From positions 1 through 5,271 of the forward strand of contig JAJYJL010000720.1 of assembly GCA_021789565.1 (NCBI GenBank): DNA of 5,271 nucleotides. Reading direction: 5' to 3'. Made by a program: the position numbers and the translations under genes. The notes under the pieces are model-generated. The model searched no databases and was not told where the DNA came from. It saw only the letters and a list, made by a program, of their open reading frames with translations. Shown in pieces: positions 1 to 4,938 of this stretch. The stretch comes from Acidobacteriota bacterium. GTDB taxonomy: Bacteria > Acidobacteriota > Terriglobia > UBA7540. Each line of letters opens with the position of its first letter. Position 1 is the stretch's first letter.

Positions 1-123
1 AAGTTGTGATGAGACCATGGAACGGCCTTGCGACCAGGTCATAAGCCTTTCAGAGCGCAGCAGCGGAACGGTGATTCCCGTGCCCACTGCAACAACCACT
101 AAAATCAGCAATCCCCTCTTCAT
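1..123 (-). CDS. N-terminal part of an exported or membrane-anchored protein (runs off the left edge)
   Basis: An open frame on the minus strand begins with ATG at 123-121 and stays open to the window edge, giving 41 residues. The N-terminus reads MKRGLLILVVVAVGTGITVP: a short basic start followed by a hydrophobic stretch of about 16 residues (roughly 4-20). This is typical of a Sec signal peptide or a single membrane anchor. The following residues (LLRSERLMTWSQGRS...) are polar and give no recognisable domain. The start is supported by an SD-like sequence with ideal spacing directly upstream. The gene is transcribed away from the archease gene. I do not recognise the family, and the function cannot be called from 41 residues. 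Confidence 0.6.
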   Translation of the reverse strand, partial: MKRGLLILVVVAVGTGITVPLLRSERLMTWSQGRSMVSSQL

Positions 124-126
124 CTC

Positions 127-134
127 TCACCTCC
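127..134 (-). promoter_or_regulatory. Strong ribosome binding site of the leftward gene
   Basis: On the minus strand the sequence GGAGGTGA lies 3 bases before the ATG at 123-121, so the GGAGG core is about 6 bases from the start. This matches the 16S anti-SD sequence over eight bases and is the strongest such site in the window. It is the main evidence that the short edge-truncated frame is a real gene. Confidence 0.65.
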
Positions 135-512
135 CCAAATTCGTCCCAAGTGGCACGCCCGCCTTCGTCTAGGTGTGTGCCCCCTAAGTTCTTGCAGAGT
201 CATTTGAGTGCCGGGGATATTTTGCCTTGCCTCAGGCGGTTGCGGGTAGTGGAAAAATAGAAATCTGAAGGGCAGGGCCCTGTGGTTATTTCCGTAGTGG
301 ATAGCCCGTCCTCATTTAGCCGCCACTTCAAAAGCTGGGTGGGCGCAGACTAAGGCCGGGCGGAAGTTTCTTAGAGAGAAAGCATGCATTCTGGTTTGTC
401 TGGCCGCTATCTCCGGTATGATGAAGACATGGGCGAGGCGAACTACCGCCGGGCAAGCTTGATCTGGCAGTAGAGCGAACGGTTGCGCGATCGCTTGATA
501 GCCCACGATGCC
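135..512. other. Divergent intergenic region
   Basis: This stretch separates the leftward gene from archease and should hold the promoters of both. I see no conserved coding sequence, tRNA or repeat array in it. A short palindrome (CAGGGCCCTG) occurs around 273-282 and has no obvious role. One promoter-like pair on the plus strand is listed separately. For the leftward gene I could not pick a convincing -10/-35 pair. Confidence 0.4.
396..422 (+). promoter_or_regulatory. Candidate promoter for archease
   Basis: A good -10 hexamer, TATGAT (417-422), is preceded by TTGTCT (396-401) with a 15-base spacer, or TTTGTC (395-400) with 16. The spacer is slightly short, so this is a tentative sigma-70-type promoter. 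It lies about 90 bases before the archease start at 513, in the right place for the archease transcript. It rests on visual motif matching only. Confidence 0.25.
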
Positions 513-929
513 ATGCCGAACTATCGCATTCTGGAACACACCGCCGACATCGGATTTGAAGCCTTTGGCTCGACGCTTCCCGAAGTATTTGAAAACGCCG
601 CGCGGGCGCTCGCGCATCTGATCGCGGAGCCTGCAACTGTTGAGCCCAGGGCTGAAATCCGCATTGAAGTTCAGGGGGCAAACCCTCCTGATCTTCTGAT
701 AAACTGGCTAAGTGAAATTCTTTTTCAGCATGACGCCGAGCGCTGGTTGTTCCGCGATTTCAGAGTTGAAAGTCTTGACGATCATGCGGTCGCAGGCATG
801 GCATTGGGCGAAAAATTTGACGAGTCACGCCACCAGACCAACCTGATGGTGAAAGCGGTGACTTACCATCAACTCAGCCTGCAGCAGACGGCTGGCGGAT
901 GGCGCGCGCGGGTTTACCTTGATATCTGA
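513..929 (+). CDS. Archease, activator of the RNA ligase RtcB
   Basis: This 138-residue protein matches the archease family over its whole length. It starts MPNYRILEHTADIG, with the family's near-N-terminal H-T-A-D-[IV]-G motif at residues 9-14. It continues with an amphipathic helix (TLPEVFENAARALAHLI), the LLINWLSEILF segment (about 61-71), V-K-A-V-T-Y-H (113-119) and a C-terminal V-Y-L-D-I. Asp12 and Asp137 correspond to the acidic residues that bind metal in characterised archeases. Archease acts in the cytoplasm: it speeds guanylylation of RtcB, which joins 2',3'-cyclic-phosphate and 5'-OH RNA ends in tRNA splicing or RNA repair. The frame is open back to a TTG at 483, but the family alignment starts at the ATG at 513, although no clear SD precedes it. 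No rtcB gene is in the window. Confidence 0.92.
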   Translation: MPNYRILEHTADIGFEAFGSTLPEVFENAARALAHLIAEPATVEPRAEIRIEVQGANPPDLLINWLSEILFQHDAERWLFRDFRVESLDDHAVAGMALGEKFDESRHQTNLMVKAVTYHQLSLQQTAGGWRARVYLDI

Positions 930-990
930 AAAGCAATCCGACGCTCTGGCGCACTTGCAGGCTGCTCAAATCGGTCCTGGCAGGAATGCT

Positions 991-2022
991 TTGTTCCGCG
1001 TACAGGCGCGTTTTTCTTCCCCTGCTGCACGCCTTTCGGGACTGCTGTTCCGCTGGTGTTTTGCAGCGCCTGGATTGTTGCTGGTTTTCGCTGCGCCGCG
1101 CACCGTTTTCCCTTCGAGCGACAGTTACTATCACATTCAGGAAATCAATCCGCATGTTTTCGTGTGGGTTGCGGAAGACATCCTTAACCAGGAAGGCGAC
1201 CCCCAATTCAATCGCGCCGGAAATGCGGGGTTTATCATCACCCCTGACGGCGTGGTTGTGGTCAACACGACCAACTCGCCTTTTAATGCCCGCGCATTGC
1301 TCTACGAGATTCGCAAGCGGACGGACCAGCCCGTCCGCTACGTCATCAACAGCAGCGCTTCGCCTGACGCCATGCTGGGCAACGAAGCCTTTGCGGACTT
1401 TAGCCCGGTGATCCTTTCCACTCCCCAGGCTGCGGAACAAATGCGCAATTACCGGCACGAATTTCCCGTGCGGCTTGATCGGGACTGGAAATTTGCTGTA
1501 AGCATGCGCGGCATCCATCCGCTACCGCCCACACAGACTTTTGACAAGGACACGACGCTTGATGTGGGCGGCCAGCAGATCAAGCTGATTAACCTGGGCG
1601 ACAACACCGCTCCGGGCGACGCTGCTGTCTATCTGCCGCAGTCGAAGGTGGTTTTCCTTGGCAACGTTTTTGAAAACGATTATATTCCCCGGGTTGGCTC
1701 GGCGAACCTCAAGCAATGGATTGAAACGCTGCAGAAGGTCGTCTCGTGGGACGCCAATGTTTATGTTCCCGGCCACGGCCTGCCGGCCGGAGCAGTCCAG
1801 GTGCAGCATTTCCAGCAATTTCTTGAATGGCTTTCCGGGCAGGTGCGGCTGGGAATCCAGAGGGGCAAGTCCCTGCAGCAGATCCAGGACGAACTCGTCC
1901 CTTTCCAAACCGTACACTGGCACGCGCCGGAACTTGAGGGCGAGGCCGTCACCGCCATTTACGGATTGTTGATGCGAGAAGATAAGCAGGCTTCATCATC
2001 CGCTGGAACGACAAGTCCATAA
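991..2022 (+). CDS. Exported metallo-beta-lactamase-fold protein with a degenerate metal site (probable pseudoenzyme)
   Basis: The protein has 343 residues from the TTG at 991, or 367 from a TTG at 919 that overlaps the archease stop. I prefer 991 because AGGAA (982-986) precedes it and it places a basic region and a hydrophobic segment (LLFRWCFAAPGLLLVFAA) at the N-terminus like a signal peptide. The mature part follows the metallo-beta-lactamase fold: 'GNAGFIITPDGVVVVNTTNSP', then 'QPVRYVIN', 'VYLPQSKVVFLGN' and 'VYVPGHG'. The metal ligands are mostly missing. The HxHxDH motif reads S-A-S-P-D-A (codons 1354-1371), the usual G-x-x-H-T-x-G-D reads GDNTAPGD (His to Thr, 1606), and the usual G-D reads G-N (1663). 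Only the Asp at 1366 and the His of PGHG (1774) remain. Hydrolase activity is therefore unlikely; a binding or structural role is inferred. It ends 18 bases before the Tat cupin gene and is probably cotranscribed with it. Confidence 0.85.
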   Translation: MFRVQARFSSPAARLSGLLFRWCFAAPGLLLVFAAPRTVFPSSDSYYHIQEINPHVFVWVAEDILNQEGDPQFNRAGNAGFIITPDGVVVVNTTNSPFNARALLYEIRKRTDQPVRYVINSSASPDAMLGNEAFADFSPVILSTPQAAEQMRNYRHEFPVRLDRDWKFAVSMRGIHPLPPTQTFDKDTTLDVGGQQIKLINLGDNTAPGDAAVYLPQSKVVFLGNVFENDYIPRVGSANLKQWIETLQKVVSWDANVYVPGHGLPAGAVQVQHFQQFLEWLSGQVRLGIQRGKSLQQIQDELVPFQTVHWHAPELEGEAVTAIYGLLMREDKQASSSAGTTSP

Positions 2023-2027
2023 ACTAA

Positions 2028-2033
2028 AAGGAG
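2028..2033 (+). promoter_or_regulatory. Ribosome binding site of the Tat cupin gene
   Basis: AAGGAG lies in the 18-base gap between the stop of the metallo-beta-lactamase-fold gene and the ATG at 2041, 7 bases before the start. It fixes the cupin start and leaves little room for a separate promoter, which supports cotranscription. Confidence 0.7.
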
Positions 2034-2040
2034 CTGCTTC

Positions 2041-2475
2041 ATGAATAATCCCCGACGAGCTTTTCTGGCCGCCATCCCGGCTTTAATGGCTACGCGAGCA
2101 CTGGCCGCCGAAGAGAATTATCTGCCTTCAAAAGTTTATGAATTTTCCAAGCTGCCCGTGCATCATGGCAAAACCAATACTTCGCGTCCGGTTCTTGACG
2201 GGCTCACGCATGAGAACTGCCGAATCGAGATCCACGAATCGGACCTGGCTCCGGGCAATAGGCCGCACCCGCCCCACCACCACGCGCATGAAGAGATGTT
2301 TTTCGTCCGGCAGGGCACGCTGGAGATCACCATCAAGGGAAAGGGCTCCAAAGCGGGACCGGGTTCGGTGGCTTTTATCGCTTCCAACGATGAGCATGGA
2401 ATACGCAATGTGGGCAATGACCACGCCCAGTATTTTGTGCTGGCCATCCACCGGCCGGGTGACAAAGAAAGCTGA
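2041..2475 (+). CDS. Exported single-domain cupin with twin-arginine signal
   Basis: This 144-residue protein begins MNNPRRAFLAAIPALMATRALA, a twin-arginine (R-R-x-F-L) signal with a short hydrophobic core and a likely cut after A-L-A (about residue 22). The rest is one cupin barrel. Cupin motif 1 is 'GNRPHPPHHHAHEEMFFVRQG', with His79, His81 and Glu85 as the expected metal ligands. Motif 2 is 'GPGSVAFIASNDEHGIRN', with His119 as the fourth ligand. All four ligands are present, so it should bind a metal such as Mn, Fe, Zn or Ni in the periplasm. Tat export would suit a protein folded with its metal in the cytoplasm. The substrate is unknown; single-domain cupins include isomerases, dioxygenases and plain binding proteins. 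A good SD precedes the ATG, and the stop is 3 bases before the next cupin gene, so translation is probably coupled. Confidence 0.88.
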   Translation: MNNPRRAFLAAIPALMATRALAAEENYLPSKVYEFSKLPVHHGKTNTSRPVLDGLTHENCRIEIHESDLAPGNRPHPPHHHAHEEMFFVRQGTLEITIKGKGSKAGPGSVAFIASNDEHGIRNVGNDHAQYFVLAIHRPGDKES

Positions 2476-2478
2476 AGC

Positions 2479-2853
2479 GTGACCGACTGGAAAGAACACG
2501 GCATTCGTATTGTGCGCGCGGGCGAACTGGACCCGAACACGCCGCAGACGCCCGGCATGTCCCGCGCGGCGGCCATCACTCACGCGCACACGGGCGCAAG
2601 CAAGCTGTGGGCGGGAACGGTCGTGGTTGCTCCCGCAGTCGCCAGCGGGGCCCATCATCACGGCGAGCTTGAAACCGTCCTCTACATCGTGCGTGGGCGC
2701 GCGCGATTTCGCTGGGGCGAGCATCTGGAATACATTGCGGAGGCCGGCCCCGGCGATTTTATCTACGTCCCGCCCTATGTTCCCCACCAGGAAATGAATG
2801 CCCGCCCCGATGAGTCTGTCGAGGCAGTGGTGGTCCGGAACCCATCGTTGTGA
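2479..2853 (+). CDS. Cytoplasmic single-domain cupin, C-terminus apparently changed by a frameshift
   Basis: The protein has 124 residues from a GTG at 2479, three bases after the upstream stop. There is no signal peptide, so it is probably cytoplasmic. Motif 1 is 'GAHHHGELETVLYIVRG' with His59, His61 and Glu65. Motif 2 is 'GPGDFIYVPPYVPHQEMN' with His103. All expected metal ligands are present. The N-terminal 'RIVRAGELDPNTPQTPGM' and the 'SKLWAGTV' segment belong to a common uncharacterised bacterial cupin family. From memory, members of that family continue after the last strand with a tail like VRSGQEPVVVNLD. Here the frame instead ends VVVRNPSL, while the next frame reads EPIVVNLDI from 2838. 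A small deletion therefore probably removed the normal end. The barrel itself is complete and may still fold. The ligand is unknown. Confidence 0.85.
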   Translation: MTDWKEHGIRIVRAGELDPNTPQTPGMSRAAAITHAHTGASKLWAGTVVVAPAVASGAHHHGELETVLYIVRGRARFRWGEHLEYIAEAGPGDFIYVPPYVPHQEMNARPDESVEAVVVRNPSL

Positions 2854-2924
2854 ACCTCGATATCCCCAGCCCCGAACCGGGCAACGGCGATCCCCGAAAA
2901 GATCCCTTCCACTTGCAGGAGTAG
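2838..2924 (+). pseudogene. Out-of-frame C-terminal tail of the upstream cupin
   Basis: Read from 2838 in a different frame from the cupin gene, the DNA encodes E-P-I-V-V-N-L-D-I followed by about 19 Pro/Gly/charged residues and a TAG at 2922-2924. E-P-[IV]-V-V-N-L is the C-terminal strand I associate with this cupin family. Joining the two frames needs one extra base next to CGG at 2836-2838, or about ten bases if the usual Ser-Gly-Gln is also missing. This is either a recent mutation or a sequencing/assembly error. Confidence 0.6.
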
Positions 2925-3119
2925 CTTTTCCCCGTGCCGCGCACTTCACAGAGGCCGTTCTGTATGCGCCGCCCCCACTGAGACTTACTTGGCAAGAACG
3001 TTTGCGCGGGAATATGCAAAGGCGTACAATCTTCTTCCCCATCGGTAAAGGAGATGGCGAAAGCCGTTCCAGCTTTTTGGGGGCGGCATCCCAGTAGAGT
3101 TGAATGAGGGATAAGCCAT
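2925..3119. other. Intergenic region without a recognisable gene
   Basis: After the restored cupin tail I see no supportable coding sequence on either strand and no obvious rho-independent terminator with a T-run. The region holds only a weak promoter candidate, listed separately, and probably forms the start of a long 5' leader for the gene at 3201. Confidence 0.4.
2989..3018 (+). promoter_or_regulatory. Candidate promoter of the small exported protein gene
   Basis: TTGGCA (2989-2994) and TATGCA (3013-3018) are separated by 18 bases and match the sigma-70 hexamers moderately well. Transcription from here would give a leader of roughly 180 bases containing the hairpin at 3120-3144. The evidence is motif matching only. 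Confidence 0.25.
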
Positions 3120-3144
3120 GGGGACAGATGCGAATCATGTCCCC
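3120..3144. repeat. Compact hairpin with GNRA-type loop, REP-like
   Basis: GGGGACA (3120-3126) pairs perfectly with TGTCCCC (3138-3144). Inside, GAT (3127-3129) pairs with ATC (3134-3136), closing a GCGA tetraloop (3130-3133) and leaving one bulged A (3137). The result is a 10-pair stem with a single bulge. GGGGACA...TGTCCCC palindromes resemble the REP-type hairpins linked to Y1/RAYT transposases, but no transposase is in the window. It lies 45 bases before the SD of the 3201 gene, so it could instead be a leader RNA element. Confidence 0.5.
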
Positions 3145-3200
3145 GCCACCTGGCGTAATCCAGGGATCAAGACACGAACTTCAATATCGGAGGAATTATT

Positions 3201-3575
3201 ATGAGGAAGTGGAGACTAATTTTTGCGCATCTTGCCATTCTTGGGGTGATTCTGGGCTTCCAGGCCGGGCCCACTTTCGCGCGAACCCCGAAATCAACCA
3301 AGAGCAATTCCTCAGCGAAAGCCAAGAGGAGCTCAAAGAAAGCGAAAGCTGAATCTGCATCATTAAAAAGCCAAGCTTCATCCGCTCCGCAGAACTCGCG
3401 GGCGGCTTCGAACAAGGGTCTTGTCTGGATCAACCCAGGCACAAAGGTCTTCCATCGGGCCGGCGACCGTTGGTACGGAAAGACGAAAAACGGCAAGTAT
3501 ATGACGGAGTCGGAGGCTGTCAAGGAGGGATACCATCTAGCCAAGCCTGGGGGTCACGCCAAGTCAAAGAAGTAA
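3201..3575 (+). CDS. Small exported lysine/serine-rich protein with conserved C-terminal motif
   Basis: This 124-residue protein is preceded by a strong SD (GGAGGA, 3189-3194). It begins with a Sec signal peptide (MRKWRLIFAHLAILGVILGF...), with a likely cut after P-T-F-A at about residue 27. Residues 28-70 are a low-complexity, strongly basic linker rich in Lys, Ser and Ala, probably disordered. The C-terminal part is the only folded-looking piece: VWINPGTKVFHRAGDRWYG (75-93) then KTKNGKYMTESEAVKEGYHLAK. I have seen this W-[VI]-N-x(3,5)-V-[FY]-H-x(3,5)-R-W-Y-G-x-T-K-x-G-x-[YF]-M-[ST]-E motif in small secreted proteins of Acidobacteriota and Proteobacteria, without a known function. It loosely resembles the metal-binding region of Ada-type proteins but has no cysteines. 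The basic linker may bind nucleic acid or anionic envelope polymers; that is inference. It appears monocistronic. Confidence 0.82.
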   Translation: MRKWRLIFAHLAILGVILGFQAGPTFARTPKSTKSNSSAKAKRSSKKAKAESASLKSQASSAPQNSRAASNKGLVWINPGTKVFHRAGDRWYGKTKNGKYMTESEAVKEGYHLAKPGGHAKSKK

Positions 3576-3595
3576 CGGGGCCTTAAGAATGCGCA

Positions 3596-3655
3596 TGCGG
3601 GCATGGCGTCGTAGTCCGGTCAATTTCGAACCCGGAGCCTCGATGCGTGCCCGCA
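3596..3655. other. Long segmented hairpin downstream of the small exported protein gene
   Basis: Three nested stems fit together. TGCGGGCA (3596-3603) pairs with TGCCCGCA (3648-3655), 8 perfect pairs. GCGTCG (3606-3611) pairs with CGATGC (3641-3646), 6 pairs with one G-U. TCCGG (3615-3619) pairs with CCGGA (3632-3636), 5 pairs around a 12-base loop. The interior loops between them are small. The structure starts about 20 bases after the stop of the preceding gene. No T-run follows, so it is not a standard intrinsic terminator. It could protect the 3' end of the mRNA, be a structured small RNA, or be a palindromic repeat copy. Confidence 0.5.
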
Positions 3656-3838
3656 CGTCCTAGGGGCGGCGATCAGGTCGGATGGATATTATTCGCGCTT
3701 TGGTTCAGCGTGTGGGCCACGCAGAGAAAGGGAAGGCGGACTGACGCTCCAACACGACAGATGTGACTGCCTTGCGCTACCACGACCCTTGCAATTCCAC
3801 AGAAATCGCATGAGACGCAGTAATTGCGCCGCCCGTTG
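3656..3838. other. Intergenic region without a recognisable gene
   Basis: Short frames on both strands are open here, but none has a convincing start, SD or protein signature. I see no further strong hairpin or repeat between the segmented hairpin and the GH18 relic. Confidence 0.4.
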
Positions 3839-4048
3839 TTATGCAATATTGCCCGCCTGTTTGTGCGACGGCAGCAGGTTCCAGATGGCCGGGTCTTCGG
3901 TGCCCAGCACCCAGGAACAGAATCCCTGAAATCCACGTTCTCTCACCATCTCGTAGCGCACTTTGAAAGAGCGTGCGTTGGTGAAGAATACCCATTCCCA
4001 CATGTCGTCGCGATAGAAATGGAACGACGAAGCGCGGTTCGCAGGCAT
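3839..4048 (-). pseudogene. Relic of the C-terminus of a GH18-type (chitinase-like) protein
   Basis: The minus strand encodes about 69 residues ending in a TAA at 3841-3839. They include SFHFYRDDMWEWVFF, then TNARSFKVRYEMVRERGFQG, FCSWVLGTEDPAIW and NLLP. This matches the last part of glycoside hydrolase family 18 barrels: the 'x-Y-D-A-[RT]-S' strand, the helix 'K...Y...V...G', and the final G-x-x-x-W-x-L-G-x-E-D-P-x-[IL]-W. A whole GH18 domain is about 300 residues, so roughly four fifths are missing. The frame is closed by a TGA at 4081-4079, and no good SD precedes the ATG at 4048. A neighbouring frame upstream reads MNPEWESRIY (4082-4053), which could be an out-of-frame continuation. A truncated, decayed gene is the best explanation; a real 69-residue protein is unlikely. 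Confidence 0.6.
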
Positions 4049-4138
4049 TTCAATAGATGCGACTTTCCCACTCCGGGTTCATGAATAAATGGGCCACGGA
4101 TTACCGTGGAACCTCTCCGGGAAAGAGCAAGGAGAGTC

Positions 4139-4180
4139 GGGTCAGGACCCTATTGACAACTGCCCGAGGCAATGTCATTG
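4139..4180. repeat. Pair of adjacent hairpins between the GH18 relic and the DUF2306 gene
   Basis: GGGTC-AG-GACCC (4139-4150) is a near-perfect 12-base palindrome. Just after it, TGACA (4154-4158) pairs with TGTCA (4173-4177), and TGCC (4161-4164) pairs with GGCA (4168-4171) around a CGA loop, giving a 9-pair stem with a small interior loop. CAATGTCATTG (4170-4180) is also palindromic. Two close hairpins suggest a REP/BIME-like element or an operator region. TTGACA (4153-4158) is also a perfect -35 hexamer, but the matching -10 (CATTGT, 4176-4181) is weak. Confidence 0.4.
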
Positions 4181-4233
4181 TCCACACGGGGCACTAACCA
4201 GGGGATTTCAGGCAACATCTGAGGAGGGGGATA

Positions 4234-4899
4234 ATGGCGACGACTGCGGTCGCGCGCGCGTCGGCGCGCCGGCTCTTTCAGGCCAAGTACGTAATGTTTG
4301 CCGTCTACGGCCTGTTGATGATTGTTGTTTGGGTAACCCGGGACCACCTGCTTCTTGTTCCAGACTCTCCATTACGCCAACGCTATGCGCCGGTCGCGCC
4401 GCTTGTTTTCATGCACGGCTTTCCCGCTGCCATCGCATTATTTCTGGGCATATTGCAGTTTTCCAGCCGATTGCGGCAGCGCCATTTGAAAGTGCACCGC
4501 TGGATGGGCCGGATCTACGTGGGATGCGTGGCCATTGCCGCGCCTGCCGGAGTTGTGGTTGCGGCCAAACTGCCTGTACCAACCCTCTTGCTGGAATCGG
4601 CTATTCAGTCTGTCGGATGGCTGGCCACCACAGCGACGGCGCTTTACTGCGTGTGTACCGGCAGGATCCAGCAGCACCGCGAATGGATGATGCGCAGCTA
4701 CCCTTTTGCCATGGTTTTTGTCGTAGTGCGTGCCGCCCTTGCTATTCCGGCAGTTGCCCGCATGGGCGTGGTTGGCCTCTCCGCGACAGTCTGGGGCAGT
4801 CTCGCCATTGCCTGTTTTCTACCCTCCTTCCTGATTGAGTGGCAGAAACTGGCAGCCAACAGGCGCGCACCAAGAGCCAGCACTGCAGTGCCAGCTTAG
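4234..4899 (+). CDS. DUF2306 family integral membrane protein
   Basis: This 221-residue protein starts at an ATG with a strong SD (GAGGAGG, 4221-4227). About six hydrophobic segments are visible, near residues 18-35, 55-76, 94-112, 122-142, 156-173 and 183-202, so it is a polytopic inner-membrane protein. DUF2306 signatures are 'LGILQFSSRLRQRHLKVHRWMGR' (71-93) with His88-Arg89, and 'RIQQHREWMMRSY' (144-156) with His148. A conserved His61 lies at the start of the second helix. Histidines at helix ends are the most likely functional residues, possibly ligands for a metal or heme; that is inference, as the family has no established function. The C-terminal tail is short, basic and cytoplasmic or periplasmic. 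A second member of the same family follows 39 bases later in the same direction. Confidence 0.88.
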   Translation: MATTAVARASARRLFQAKYVMFAVYGLLMIVVWVTRDHLLLVPDSPLRQRYAPVAPLVFMHGFPAAIALFLGILQFSSRLRQRHLKVHRWMGRIYVGCVAIAAPAGVVVAAKLPVPTLLLESAIQSVGWLATTATALYCVCTGRIQQHREWMMRSYPFAMVFVVVRAALAIPAVARMGVVGLSATVWGSLAIACFLPSFLIEWQKLAANRRAPRASTAVPA

Positions 4900-4938
4900 C
4901 AGTCTTGTACCCGCGAAACGCGCCAGGGGGAGAAAGAA

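Noticed and set aside
384..473. 29-residue plus-strand open frame starting MHSGLSGRYLRYDED upstream of archease
   Set aside because: The SD is weak, there is no recognisable family, and the candidate archease promoter lies inside it. It cannot be supported as a gene, though a leader peptide is not excluded.
312..617. Minus-strand open frame of 101 codons across the archease start
   Set aside because: It is antisense to the conserved archease N-terminus and has no protein signature or convincing SD.
2128..3138. Long minus-strand open frame of 336 codons
   Set aside because: It lies opposite both cupin genes, which have clear motifs. Its translation is Arg- and Gly-rich, as expected for the shadow of GC-rich coding DNA.
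3104..3352. Frame encoding C-A-S-C-H, like a cytochrome c heme-binding motif
   Set aside because: It overlaps the well-supported exported protein gene at 3201 in another frame, has no SD or signal peptide, and the motif is isolated.
3611..3640. Possible tRNA T-arm (minus strand GGTTCGAA)
   Set aside because: The flanks pair as part of the long nested hairpin and do not form a 5-base T-stem; no anticodon arm or acceptor stem can be assembled.
4039..4086. Minus-strand string G-P-F-I-H-E-P-G-V-G-K-S-H-L-L-K resembling a P-loop (GxxGxGKS)
   Set aside because: It is a short stretch with no further ATPase motifs such as Walker B. It overlaps the start of the GH18 relic in a different frame, so chance is more likely.
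4247..4272. Alternating CG-rich stretch, possible Z-DNA or regulatory site
   Set aside because: It is inside the start of the DUF2306 gene and is explained by Ala/Arg codons (ARASARR) in GC-rich DNA.
4089..4838. Plus-strand open frame of 249 codons
   Set aside because: It overlaps the DUF2306 gene in another frame, its translation is rich in Cys, Arg and Pro with no domain, and the DUF2306 frame has the strong SD and family motifs.
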